Shown here: in pieces, positions 36,139 through 49,093 of the stretch
Numbering within the stretch: position 1 is the stretch's first letter
How the letters are laid out: the number at the start of each line of letters is the position of its first letter
DNA from: Morella rubra
Taxonomy: Eukaryota > Streptophyta > Magnoliopsida > Fagales > Myricaceae
Length of the DNA stretch: 64,000 nt
Assembly: GCA_003952965.2 (NCBI GenBank)
Contig: RXIC02000066.1
Coordinates: 124,001 to 188,000 of the forward strand
Direction: 5' to 3'
The notes under the pieces: model-generated
Databases searched by the model: none
What the model was told of the DNA's origin: nothing
Seen by the model: only the letters and a program-made list of their open reading frames with translations
Made by a program: the position numbers and the translations under genes

Positions 36139-39100
36139 CTAAACCATCTCCAAGATTTTGATATTCCCTGCAGAATTTGCAGCAACTAAGGTTGAGGACT
36201 GGCCGCGCCAACAAACAGAAGAGATGAACTGTGTAACGTCACCCATTTCGTGGCCAGAAAGAGGGTCTGTGTTGTCAAACTTGAATGATAGTGCAGGCAT
36301 GGGGAAAGCTTTGTGGTAGATGAACACCTAAGGCCCAAGGAAAAGGAACATAAGTAGCTGTAAATTAAAAATATTCAAGCCGAAATGCATGGACAATAAT
36401 ATCTCCATTGTCATGAACGACGGAAACAAACACCTAGCCAAAAAAAGCTTGCACCCTGCTAATTGGATTCAAATATTATGGAAGCTTCAAACTTTATACT
36501 CACCCAAAATGATGTCTCAGGCCATCACTGTGTTTACTAATATTTCTTTTTAGGGAAAATTAAAAAAACACAACTTAGGTTTTCACTTGCTAAAAAAGCC
36601 TGATTTTCTAAAAAGTACAAAACACTGCCCGAGTTTGCCCCTTTTGAAAATAAATGTCTCTGTCCCAACTCTGTCACCCAGAGCTAATGGCGCACCTGTC
36701 ACGCGTCGTAATGACCACGTGTTATCCCACAGTAGAGTAGCATAGAAGCTCTAAACGGTAGTGCAGAAGCAATGTGGAAAAAAGGTCCACGTGTCCAGTG
36801 ACGTGGTTTGCCCTCAGTTCTCAGGATTTTTTTTTGGCCACATATAATAATTTAATTGAAAAACACATGACCTTTATGATGCGTGGCCAGTGCAAAATAG
36901 GACAAACTTAGGCAGTGTTTTATAATATTTAGAAACCTAGACAGTTAATTTTTATGAGCCACTGTGAGCACAAGTAAATTGCACGAATTTCTAAGTTGGA
37001 TTGTTGACATTTTCCACTGACGTGCACACACAAAATGTTTACGTGTAATCCCAAGAACTGCACAGCACAGCAGAAGCAACTGTCAGAGGCTCAGTGGCTC
37101 TTTTCTTCGGGACCACCATTTTAAAGTACACGAGAATTAGGATTGCTCTTTGAAAAAATTGCTGAGCATTTTCCACTTTTGGGTAATGCTTCCAACATCA
37201 AAGATGTACCCTTACGCTCTGATTAAGCAAGCATGTGGGAAATGATAGAGATATACGATCTTTGTCTAATAAACAACCAAGATGAGAAATTAAGTACCTC
37301 ATTTGTCTCTGAACCGGTAGCAATGTAACCATCAGATACTGACAAACCCACAAAGTTCTGCAACAAGGCATAAATAACACGTAATCATCAGAAACAACTT
37401 ATGTCAACCATAAGCATATTTCAAACACAAAAATTTAATGAAAACAATAACAAGATAACTATTGAGAAAAAAAAAAAACAAGAATAACTGTGACAACAAT
37501 TGGTGCAATACGTGCCCATCATATAACAGACAAGGTGCTTATCCTAAGACCAATGCACTATATATAGGACAAGATTCCATGGGTCCCATCACCGACAATT
37601 TGCTTCAGAAAACTGCATATACTACTCAAAAGAAGATGCACGTCCACAAATTCCAACTATTTTGGCTCATCATGGCTTCCCACATTAGCCAAACTCAACA
37701 GGTCTACCATTTACCAATGTGACCAGGTCTGACGGTTCACATCCCCTCTAGATCTGAGATTGACGCTTTTTGCGCCAGCAAGATCTCAAACCACTTCGCT
37801 TCTTGCAAAATACAAATAGAAAGATCCTCCCCTTCCACCATTTTAGCCCCATAAAGAATCTCAAAGCTTACAACCACGTCTAGTTCTAGCCCCATATGAC
37901 ATCTCGAAAAAAAGAAAAATGCTAGCTAAATCTAGCTCCCAGTCATTTAACACCCAATGTGCAAGACGGCTCCAACCCTCTGCACATGTGGGCTCCCATA
38001 AATATTTTTCCCAGATCCTTCTGAGCAGCAACTGGTCCAATTTTACTCTCCATGATATTAAACAAGACAGGAGTTCCCATGCCCAACGGGTGAAGAGCTC
38101 ACTACATATCCCGCCAAAAGGGAACTTTTGCCAGTTTCTACTTTAAAGAGAACCTGGAGAGAGAAACACATAAGTGTCTTCCATAAACCCACGGATCCAT
38201 ACCAAAGGATAATTTCAGCAAGACGAACAATGACTGATAGCAGCAAATAGGGATCGCAGATGTGTGGCAATATTGAGACGTATTTCTTCAAATCCCAAGA
38301 AAAATGGGCTGGTGGTTCACTAAAAGCACCATCGCTTCACCTTTCTAAGCTTTTATATCAACTGAATTGGATAACGTTAATCCAAAAGTTTAATCATCAC
38401 ATTAAAAATATGAATAAATAGATATATGAAGTCAATATATCAATAAGGCAATCTCAGATGGTAGAATCTCCCACCAACATCGTAAACTATATTATTTTTA
38501 TATAATACGAGTAGGACGAGAGACCCATCTACAAAGTAAAAAATCTCATATTGAAAAGAGAAAAAAGAACCACCACAACAACTGGCTCTAAGACACATTT
38601 GCAACCAGATATCATTGTTGAACACATGACTCAGAGAGAAAAGGCAACCATCTAGCATCAATACGAATGGAGTATATCAATAGGGAGGAAGATTTGGATA
38701 CAACCCTAACAGTACAATCCAAACATTTGTGTCGCCTAACACTGCTACTGTCAAGAACTAGACTAGTCGATTGCCTGTCTCAGAATTCTCAATAATTGAA
38801 CTAGTGGACTTGCATGAAGCCCCTGATTTCATGTGTATTGGCCAAAAGCTTCTAATTGATCGAAAGTGTCTCAACCTTATCCTCTAGCTTCAATTAGGTG
38901 ATGTTCGGATGCAAAAAAATTCTCCAAATTTGTAGAACATTTGATAGTGGTGTGAATATTTGGTAGATTGGAGTTTTATTGGGGTTTGTAAAAGTTTTGC
39001 AATTTTTTAAAGATATTGATTGTAGATTGATTTTTATTAAAGTTTGTAAAAAGGTGTAGAGAGATGATTCATGTAATTTTTTAATAAAAAAGTATTGGGG

Positions 39101-42100
39101 TTGGGTGAAAAGAATGGAGAGAGAAAATTTGATAGATTTCTTTTTTAAAAAGGAATTGGAATTTGTGTGAAAAGGTATTGGAGCTTGTGTTGAATGTGGA
39201 TGTTTGGTTGTGAAATCTTTTGCTTTAAAAAAATTTCCTCAAAATGGTGAATTTTTCACATGGCCAAAAATCACCTAGGTTTATGACTTGGTTGCCCCAA
39301 CTAATCTCTTCGTAGTTATAAGAACAAGATAATGCAATGATTAACATAGTACTCGAAATGAAACCAACCTTGACGGAATAGAAACATAGAATAATATTTC
39401 AGATTATATGAATGTAGAAAGGAAATGCAGCATGACGAGTGAACACATGACTCAGAGAGAAAAGGCAACCATCTAGCATCAATACGAATGGAGTATATCA
39501 ATAGGGAGGAAGATTTGGATACAACCCTAACAGTACAATCCAAACATTTGTGTCGCCTAACACTGCTACTGTCAAGAACTAGACTAGTCGATTGCCTGTC
39601 TCAGAATTCTCAATAATTGAACTAGTGGACTTGCATGAAGCCCCTGATTTCATGTGTATTGGCCAAAAGCTTCTAATTGATCGAAAGTGTCTCAACCTTA
39701 TCCTCTAGCTTCAATTAGGTGATGTTCGGATGCAAAAAAATTCTCCAAATTTGTAGAACATTTGATAGTGGTGTGAATATTTGGGTAGATTGGAGTTTTA
39801 TTGGGGTTTGTAAAAAGTTTGTGCAATTTTTTAAAGATATTGATCGTAGATTGATTTTTATTAAAGTTTGTAAAAAGGTGTAGAGAGATGATTTCATGGA
39901 ATTTTTTAATAAAAAAGTATTGGGGTTGGGTGAAAAGAATGGAGAGAGAAAATTTGATAGATTTCTTTTTTAAAAAGGAATTGGAATTTGTGTGAAAAGG
40001 TATTGGAGCTTGTGTTGAATGTGGATGTTTGGTTGTGAAATCTTTTGCTTTAAAAAAATTTCCTCAAAATGGTGAATTTTTCACATGGCCAAAAATCACC
40101 TAGGTTTATGACTTGGTTGCCCCAACTAATCTCTTCGTAGTTATAAGAACAAGATAATGCAATGATTAACATAGTACTCGAAATGAAACCAACCTTGACG
40201 GAATAGAAACATAGAATAATATTTCAGATTATATGAATGTAGAAAGGAAATGCAGCATGACGAGTGAACACATGACTCAGAGAGAAAAGGCAACCATCTA
40301 GCATCAATACGAATGTATATCAATAGGGAGGAAGATTTGGATACAACCCTAACAGTACAATCCAAACATTTGTGTCGCCTAACACTGCTACTGTCAAGAA
40401 CTAGACTAGTCGATTGCCTGTCTCAGAATTCTCAATAATTGAACTAGTGGACTTGCATGAAGCCCCTGATTTCATGTGTATTGGCCAAAAGCTTCTAATT
40501 GATCGAAAGTGTCTCAACCTTATCCTCTAGCTTCAATTAGGTGATGTTCGGATGCAAAAAAATTCTCCAAATTTGTAGAACATTTGATAGATGTGAATAT
40601 TTGGGTAGATTGGAGTTTCATTTGTAAAAGTATTGTGCAACATTTGATTAGATTGTTTGTAACTGTAGAGAATGATTTCATGTAATTTTTAATAAAAAAG
40701 TATTGGGTTGGGTGAAAAGAATGGAGAGAGAAAATTTGATAGATTTCTTTTTTAAAAAAGGAATTGGAATTTGTGTGAAAAGGTATTGGAGCTTGTGTTG
40801 AATGTGGATGTTTGGTTGTGAAATCTTTTGCTTTAAAAAAATTTCCTCAAAATGGTGAATTTTCACATGGCCAAAAATCACCTAGGTTTATGACTTGGTT
40901 GCCCCAACTAATCTCTTCGTAGTTATAAGAACAAGATAATGCAATGATTAACATAGTACTCGAAATGAAACCAACCTTGACGGAATAGAAACATAGAATA
41001 ATATTTCAGATTATATGAATGTAGAAAGGAAATGCAGCATGACGAGTGAACGTACCTTTACATTCATGTGTCCTGTGAAAGATTGAACCGGAGTGTCAAT
41101 AACCCGAGATGTGCACGTTGACAAATCCCATAGCTTCAGGGTGTTGTCCGTGGATGCAGAAACAATATTCATTGTATCAACAAATTTGACGTAACTCACA
41201 GTTTTGTTGTGCCCAATTAATGTGCACAGGGGAATTTTCAGATTACGGAGATCGTAGTAATAAATCCTATGATCTGCTGAGCCAAATGCAAGGGAACGAC
41301 CAGAATCCAAGGGGAACTGAACACAGCAGACATTGGCCTTTGCTTTGATGGTACCAATACTGACACCCTGCAGTAGCAACCCATGTAAGAGAAAAATTTA
41401 TCATGCATCCAGAAGTAAATATACACAGCATGCATTGATATGACTGCAGTACGTTTAGTTTCAAAGCTGACATCCACCAAGTGCAAAAATAGAATTGCCT
41501 GATTGATGCTCCAGAGCTTAACAGAACTATCATCGCTCCCACTAGCCAACATTGTTGGATCTGCTGATGAGAAGTCTATCGACCATACTCGCCTTTCATG
41601 CTCTCTCATTTCCATCAGTGCTTGACTTCTTGTAACATCCCATACCTGAACTTGACAGGCAACTGACAAACCAGATTCACTAGGAGAACCCTCCGAAAGC
41701 ACAAATAAAAAACACTAAGCGCACACCAACAAATAAGAATACACTTCTACACCCTGCGCCCAAAACCACCCACCATTGCTACTCGAACCACAACTCTGGA
41801 CTACACTGACCAATATAACTGTCAATCCCCAAACCCCTCCACAAACCTGACTTAAGCCCCTTGAGCACCACTAGCACATTCATCACACCCCGCCCAACGC
41901 ATAAGACATGGACCTAATCGACCAAGCATCACCCACCCATTTATGATTGTGAACACCATCGAAATCAACATTCAAAACATACCTATCACAATTTTCTTGA
42001 TTACACAACCAAAGAACAACGATTAAGAGCGAAAAAAAATACTCAACAATCACCGAATCCAAAACCAATGACGCAGCAAGCCCCTACTAGATATAGGAGA

Positions 42101-45100
42101 AGAATTTAACACGACTCCCCCTCTAGACTATCAATCAGAGCTTTAACTTTTAACATTCCAACTGCAACAATAAAGATTAAAGCATCTGCACACACACTTC
42201 AAACGGGAAATGGGACATTTAATACCATAAACCAAACTTACAGTAACATCACCCTGAGAATTACCACACTAAATACTGCCTTACCCAGATAGCCAAAATT
42301 AAAAATATAAACAAATTAACTATAACTAACCCAATTCAACAAGTCAACAACAACATAGACCCAAACAACTTACCAATCCAACTAAAATGAGAATTGGTGA
42401 AAAAGATACGAACCAAACCTGCTATATACTGAAAGAACTCTCATAGAAATGCTGCCATCTTGTACAACAAGCTCAATGCGAAACTTACCAGTTTCACTCA
42501 TTAAAGTACTCTCTCTATAAACCCCAAAGAGAACTTTTCGGACAGAAGCTTCCATATAACCTATTCCACAGAGTATACACCTCGAAAACAAATTCTAGTT
42601 TATCTTCAACATTCTTCTAAAAAAAAAACAACTCTAACTCGAACTCTGCAAATTTAAACACACGAATAGATCTAAAAATCAGTTCTAATAACGAGCAACC
42701 CACTGACTCAAGTTAAGAATCCAAACCACATCACCTGTCAATAATCAAATTACACTCTGATTTAGAGGGAGGACTTGAAAACTAAAAATAATACCCTCAC
42801 TCGCAAAGTCTACCACAAGGACATAAGACGCACACACTAATTTCATTCATCCCATACAGCCATTGATTCCAGTTCGACCCTTACGTGACCATCTACCTCC
42901 TCAAATATAACAGCACATAAAAAGCCCACACAATGAAATAGATCTCTGCAAAAAACACTTATCACAAAACCACGCTTCCTGTTTTCTTTGTTGAACTAAA
43001 GCCAAAAGAAATACCAACAGAGCCCAAATACAACTACAAAAACTTGAAACTCCTCTAAACACCTATCTATTCTCTCAGACCTCAAATTAGACCATCGACT
43101 TCTCACGATCTTTCTAAATCATGTCTTAGGCATTACCACTACATTGACTCGCCCCTCTGAAAAACAATCAACAACATGTAACAAATCAGGCCATAAAAAA
43201 GCCAAAGAAACTCGAAACAATTCTATACTCAGGACAACAACAAAGACTTCAATACAATCTTCTCATTATTTATAATATATATATCTCTAACAAAAAGAGA
43301 AGCTACCTCAGCATAGAATGATAAACCATACAAACAAAACAACACCAAACAATCGCCTCTAATATCAAAAGCGTCACAACCATCATTCTACTATCAACCA
43401 ACAATTCACAAGAGCAGCCAATTACAATCCACAACTAATCCCGTCAAATAGAAAAAGCAGAAATCACTAATTGCAAAAACAATTACTAACAAGACAATAC
43501 AAATAAAACGCGCGACCCGACTCTCTCACCAATGCCACACCCAGAAATCAAAAGCATCAGACAAAGAAATCTCCAAATAGGCCATATCCTCCACTCAAAA
43601 TTCATTAACCTCTCCTTTTTCAAGGACCAAGAAAACAAGCAACAGCCAAAACTTCCACCCCCGAGAGAGGCAAGGATGCCAGCGAGATAAGAGCTAGAGA
43701 GATACCTCCAACCTACCCGTTTCCTATAAACAACAAACACCATTAACAACGTTCAATAGCTGCGCCAAACACACACCACTAAAATATCAACCAAAATATC
43801 ATCAAATTCAAATTAAGAGACAACTAAGTAGTTAATCTGCTTAAAAAAGAGATAATATTCACTGTTGTTTAAATTAAACAAAAAAAACAAAAAACAAAAA
43901 CAAAAAAAAAACACAAAAAAAAAAAACTACCACTTCATATATAAAAAATAAAGTTTCAAAGTAAGTACATCTCAAACCTCATCAAAGAAAAACCTAGAAC
44001 ACCAAAATATAGGATTAATGTAACACCGAAATGCTAAAAACAACTCTATCATACAAAGAAAAACCACTGAATCGACAAGACGACTTTAGCAATCCAAAAT
44101 CGCAACAAAATAAAAGCCCCTAACTTCCTAAAAGAAACTTAAGTGTGATCAAAAATAGCCCTGCGCAAAAATGATTTTATTAAATTCACACAACTTATGC
44201 ATATAAAACCAGGATTCTCCAACTATTCCTCCTAACCTTACCTCCCCTAAAATACTAATACTGAAGGAATACCCTAAACAAAAATATAAATTATATTCAA
44301 ACGTTCGCACACACAATAACCAGCAAACCTTCAAGCCACTCTCTTACATAACATTCAGATAAACTAACATCACCACACAAATTCCCAAATACCCATCTCG
44401 TAAAAAACTACATGTTGTAAAACCCTCAAATCAACCATAATTACCTCCGATAATTACCTCCCCAACCCTTGCAACAAAACCAAAAGTTCTCTTAGCCAAT
44501 ACTTCTGTCTTACCTTTAGTCAATTACACCGGCATGGAAAAGTCTACCAAAAACAAAAAGCACAATTGGATATGCAAAAAGGCATTTGAAAATCAAGCAG
44601 AAATACCCCATTTTAGACCAGCCAAACACTTTGGATCAGGACGAATGCCCAAAAGTACCCATAAAGCAAACATTGATGATTCATAATATGCGCCATTTCC
44701 AGCAACCATATTGCAGGAGAGAAAAAAGAACCTCGATGCCTCAGACAATACACAAATGTTCTCGCATTGATTCTTCTCTATGGAGCTAACACTTTGGACA
44801 GAATCAAACTGATCACACAGACAAATAGAACGATAACATAAAGTACACCTCAAGAAGAGACACACAATAAAACAAACCACACAGTAGAATGTACAAATAC
44901 ATTCAATACTGTACCATACAAATATTCTACTTGGAAGAAACACACAAAAAATAAAAGGAACAAAAGGAACTAGATTTATCTCTCGCCACCTCCGGAACAC
45001 TCACAATAACAAAGGAACGAACCCCCACAAACCCGATCCATGATCTGACAAACCACCAGCAACCCATGAGAACCTTCGGAGAGAAGAAAACCTTCACAAC

Positions 45101-45190
45101 CCTCCTCAGGACTCCAGAAAATGTACCCCCCCAAATCACCCGCTCTCCAAAAATGACGAGCCCATCTGTTTCCAATTGACGACACAAGGT
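36139..45190 (-). CDS. SPA: SPA-family (SUPPRESSOR OF PHYA-105-related) protein, partial
   Basis: SPA proteins pair with COP1 in the CUL4 ubiquitin ligase that degrades light-signalling factors. They carry a kinase-like domain, a coiled coil and a C-terminal WD40 propeller. Clean minus-strand exons: 41499-41645 ([36 protein letters not shown]), 41056-41367 ([34 protein letters not shown]), 37298-37357 ([20 protein letters not shown]) and 36139-36327 ([17 protein letters not shown], then TAG), 235 residues in phase. SPA3/SPA4-type is the best fit by eye. Upstream exons lie in the skewed block. At 44600-44790 shifting frames still give EEK, LRHRVL, LLKW, FCLW, PDP and PKMG in order, and at about 45098-45180 SPEE preceded by an ETD-like block, as in the SPA kinase-like domain. 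The true N-terminus is not seen. The exon ending at 41499 has a GC donor. The coiled coil was not located. Confidence 0.85.
36328..37297 (-). other. Last intron of the SPA-like gene with an inverted-repeat element
   Basis: About 36554-36957 is bounded by inverted arms. 'aaaacactgcccgagtttgcc' near 36620 pairs with the reverse complement of 'ggacaaacttaggcagtgttt' near 36900, and the similarity extends outwards to 'aaaatt'/'aatttt'. The interior carries two perfect CACGTG boxes (36716-36721 and 36788-36793) and an ACGTGG at 36801. It is probably a Mutator-like or other MITE inserted in the intron. Confidence 0.55.
37358..38620 (-). other. Distal part of the long SPA-like intron
   Basis: Non-coding sequence between the triplication and the 60-bp WD40 exon. 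Some minus-strand peptide strings (for example around 38058-38291) look like eroded retroelement coding sequence, but no domain can be named. Confidence 0.4.
38621..41048. repeat. 0.82-kb tandem triplication inside a SPA-like intron
   Basis: Three head-to-tail copies: 38621-39441 (821 bp), 39442-40266 (825 bp) and 40267-41048 (782 bp). Each starts aacacatgactcagagag and ends gaaatgcagcatgacgagtg. The third copy ends 8 bases before the splice donor of the WD40 exon at 41056. Copies 1 and 2 differ by few substitutions and 1-2 base indels; copy 3 has several deletions around 40590-40690. No conserved ORF is present, and the minus-strand '[17 protein letters not shown]' frames are only copies of each other. 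The event is recent and lengthens the intron to about 3.7 kb. Confidence 0.95.
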
Positions 45191-48100
45191 TGTTTATTCA
45201 TCATCATCTGTATCATATCACACTATCCTCCCCCCTATCTTTCTTCTATAACGTCTTCTTCAAGTTCCTCCATTAAACAAATGCTCAATACGTGCTGCAT
45301 AGATGAACTCCGACTAGCATATGCAACCAACAAACAAAAGATAGTAGCTCACTAGAAACACAAAAGCAATACTGTATCCAGTGTCTCTGATTAGCAAGTC
45401 TCGCAAAACCCTCTCAACTTCCATAAGGCAGAATGGCATATCTTTACACCACCACAACATGTTGTTCCAGCCTAAATACCCTACGAACGGAAAGAGACGA
45501 AAAGGAAATGAATTTTAACCCTCCCATACCAGATATTTGCTCTAATCACTAGAAACCAATCAATCCAAAAACCAAAAATCTCAATACAAAAGAAAACCAA
45601 GCAAATAAACCGAACAAAGAATGCCAAGATCAATAAGAAGGACCGAAACAATACGAGCTTGCAACGAGGACATCCAAAAGCAACGGAAGGCCGAACCTCT
45701 CCCATGCACACACAAACTTCCCCATTCGCGAAACTTGTGCCTATGTTAAACAACACATATCCCCAACCAATACATTAAGCACCCACAAACCCAACCAAAC
45801 AATCAAAAACCAAAAACTAAAGTCTGATCGACAAGCAAAAGTCAAAGACCCATAACGAACACGAACAACATCCGTTCCTGTTATTTGTCCAACAACTCAA
45901 CACCCATCAAACATACAATCAAACCACCACAATCTCTATACCAAAGGACAAAAAACGAGACTCACAAACCACGCAAACCCTCCCCCTCACAAAACTCCCA
46001 GACCAAACACACCTCGGTTTCTCCGAAGCAATAATACAGCGTACCCGAGCCCAAACAAGACCCTAACCATCCATCTCACATTTCCAAACAATATCATGCG
46101 CTCCTGCATTCATCAGACAGCAACTCTCTATGGACACACCAAGACAAGCACCATCTGAATTAACTCATCTGCAGGACTCACAAGACACATCTCCACATCC
46201 CCTAAACTATACAGAACACCCTCATGCCAAGCCCGACTCACCAGATAACCCCATCCCCATCTCACTCAAATCCAATCACGGAGCTGACCCACAAAGACAG
46301 AAAGACCAGAAAAACAACACATCCCCACGAACACAACAGGAGCTAATTAAACTCACGCTTAATGTTTACACCCTCTCACATACCTCCCCACCAAATTACA
46401 CTCTAGTGAGTCCCACAACAACTCAAATATTAGTGTCCAACAGACATATCAAAAGAAACCCTCACTTCTCCCTCAAAAAATCAACCACCATCAGACTGAA
46501 CAAACCGTAAACGCCAGATTTCCCTGCTGGTTGAAAATACTTAATGCAACTCAGTACACACGAAATCTTATCAGAGACACAAGCGACCAACAACATGAAC
46601 ACCCCATCGCTTCCCACCCCTAATAGGAACACACCAATGACCATCACACAAACTCCTACCTTACAAAGATGCTAGAAAACCCCAAACTCTCTCCCAAAAA
46701 TACTCGTTAATATGAAATTCAATCTCTAACCCCTCAACACTCCCTCTTAACTAATTCAAGCACACAAACAAGAGAAGCACAACCAGTACAATCAAACATC
46801 CATACCCCACTGAAACCACAGAAAAACCTTCAAAAAAAAAAAAAACACGAGAAAAACATAAAACAAGTCACATCCATCAAATACACACTGTAAGAAGACG
46901 AGAGAAAGAGAGAACGACACAACAGACGAGCGACGAGAGATGAGAGGAAAGCGAGAGACCCCTGGACTCGACCCAGTTACCCCAACCAGATGCAAACACG
47001 TCTCCTGTTATCATTGCTAAAGCCACAACACCACCCTGCCCCGCAAGAACCCCACAAACCACCACAAAACAAAAAAAAACCTCCTCAGAATAACTCGACG
47101 GCACATTATAAACACAAACAAGAATAGACAGCATTCCCACAAGGACACCCCTCACCAAAAACTATATCAACCCAGACAATTTACTCTTCACAAAAGACTC
47201 ACAACACAACAAACAATCTCCCAACAACCAACCCAAAAAACCTGACCGAGATTCTAAGACGAACAAACAAAAAAATACATTACCCCCCAAACCTCCACAA
47301 CATACCAAATCACATCACCAGACAGCCCCAATGATATATTAGCACCAACATATGGCTCGAAGACTCAAATAATTTAAACATCATCTCAATTACGCCTAAT
47401 TTTGACAAAATATCTGTGCTCGCCATAACTCCCTCAGGCACTTCACTACCCGCTTAATATACTAACCCACTTATTCCAGACCACCTACGGTGGCACAAAC
47501 CAAAACACCTGAGCTGAGTTTTGAGCAATCAAGGCCCAAGACTAAGTACAATCTTGAACACAACCTGAGGGCTATAATGGACAAAAAATCGCCAAAATAA
47601 GCATATAGCAACAAATATCGAGAGATCTATAGCCACCAATAGAACAACCAAAAAAACAATCTCGTCAAAATATTAAGTTGCATAGACAGTCAAAAAGAAA
47701 GAAAATCCAACTTATAAATTTCCTATAATTTACCCAAAATAGAAAAAACAAAGATGAATATTAAAGAGAACCTACTAAAAGAACCAAAAAAAGATATTAG
47801 AAAAATCAAACGCAACAGCAGCTTTAGAAGCATCAAGTTAAAAACATATAATCTATGCAGACATCAAAAAAAAAACAATTGTAAAAAACAAAACCAACAA
47901 ACTCAACCCGGCATCACAAAATAATTAAACGCTAAAAGATTTCGAAATTAAAAAAAACCAAAAAAAAAAAACACCTACAAAACAAGGATCATGTCAACTT
48001 TACAAATAAACTTAATAGGATATACAGAAAAATAAAAATAAACAAATACAGTTTCACATCAAGAGATTGTAAATCGGTTTCAAAAACATCTCCCAAAAGA

Positions 48101-49038
48101 AACAACTAACAAACCCAAAGTAAAAATCTACAATTAGAGAAGAATATTAAATTTCCAGACCCTAAGATATATATTTTAAATATATCAAATTCTCTTCGAG
48201 AAAAGAAAATTGGAGAGAGATACCCTTACCACTCACTAAAGTGAGGCATTGATCAACCTCAACATCACCCTCCAGCAATATAACACCGAACACAAGTAGG
48301 ATCATCACTCTATCTTCCTCGAATCTTCGACTTCCAATAAACTCCCCAAATATTGATAACACCTAATGAAAAAAGAACCATTTAAAAAAAATAAAAGCAT
48401 AACTAATTAAACAAATCAAAAACGAGACAAAGAGGTGACTTTTATATGGACAATAAAAAAACGGAGCATCTAAAACTAATGGATAGGCGCCCCTATAATT
48501 TAAATCTAGTTACTTCTCCACTTGATCAGATAAGGATTTAAAGCTTCTCTAAAATTTCAATTTTAGTTCTCCCAGCAAGGGTTGTGGCTAAATATTTGTC
48601 TCAAAAAAGTCATTTAGTCCATCCTCAACTACAAACAAAATGTCTACATAGTTAACAAAAAATACATTATCACTAATTATTAGTCAACATCTAAATTTGC
48701 TCACTTTTAATATGGAAAAATTTTTCATTAGCCAAATATGCTTATCTAACTTATTTGTGGTTTGTGTTTGGATAGAAAGAACTTATTAAGATAAATAGTT
48801 AACCTTATAGATTCCCTCACCCCTATCAAAAAAAAAAAAAAGAAAAAAAAAAAAGATGAAACGCACACCTAAACAACACCAGACTCCTAAAAAATACACA
48901 GAGGCACATACAAAAACATAAAAAAACAACAAAAACGCGTAACAGAACCAACTCCAAAGAACAAATAGATAAAAAAAAAAAAAAACAAAACCAAAACAAA
49001 AAACACGCTCAAACCCCAAAAAAAAAAAAAAACACAAA

Positions 49039-49093
<55 letters not shown>

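Noticed and set aside
37740..38300. Possible antisense retroelement coding region in the SPA intron
   Set aside because: Peptide strings in three frames look vaguely retroelement-like, but no diagnostic motif was found.
38440..40365. Repeated minus-strand 70-75-codon frames as a small gene family
   Set aside because: They are copies of the tandem intron repeat with no sign of protein function.
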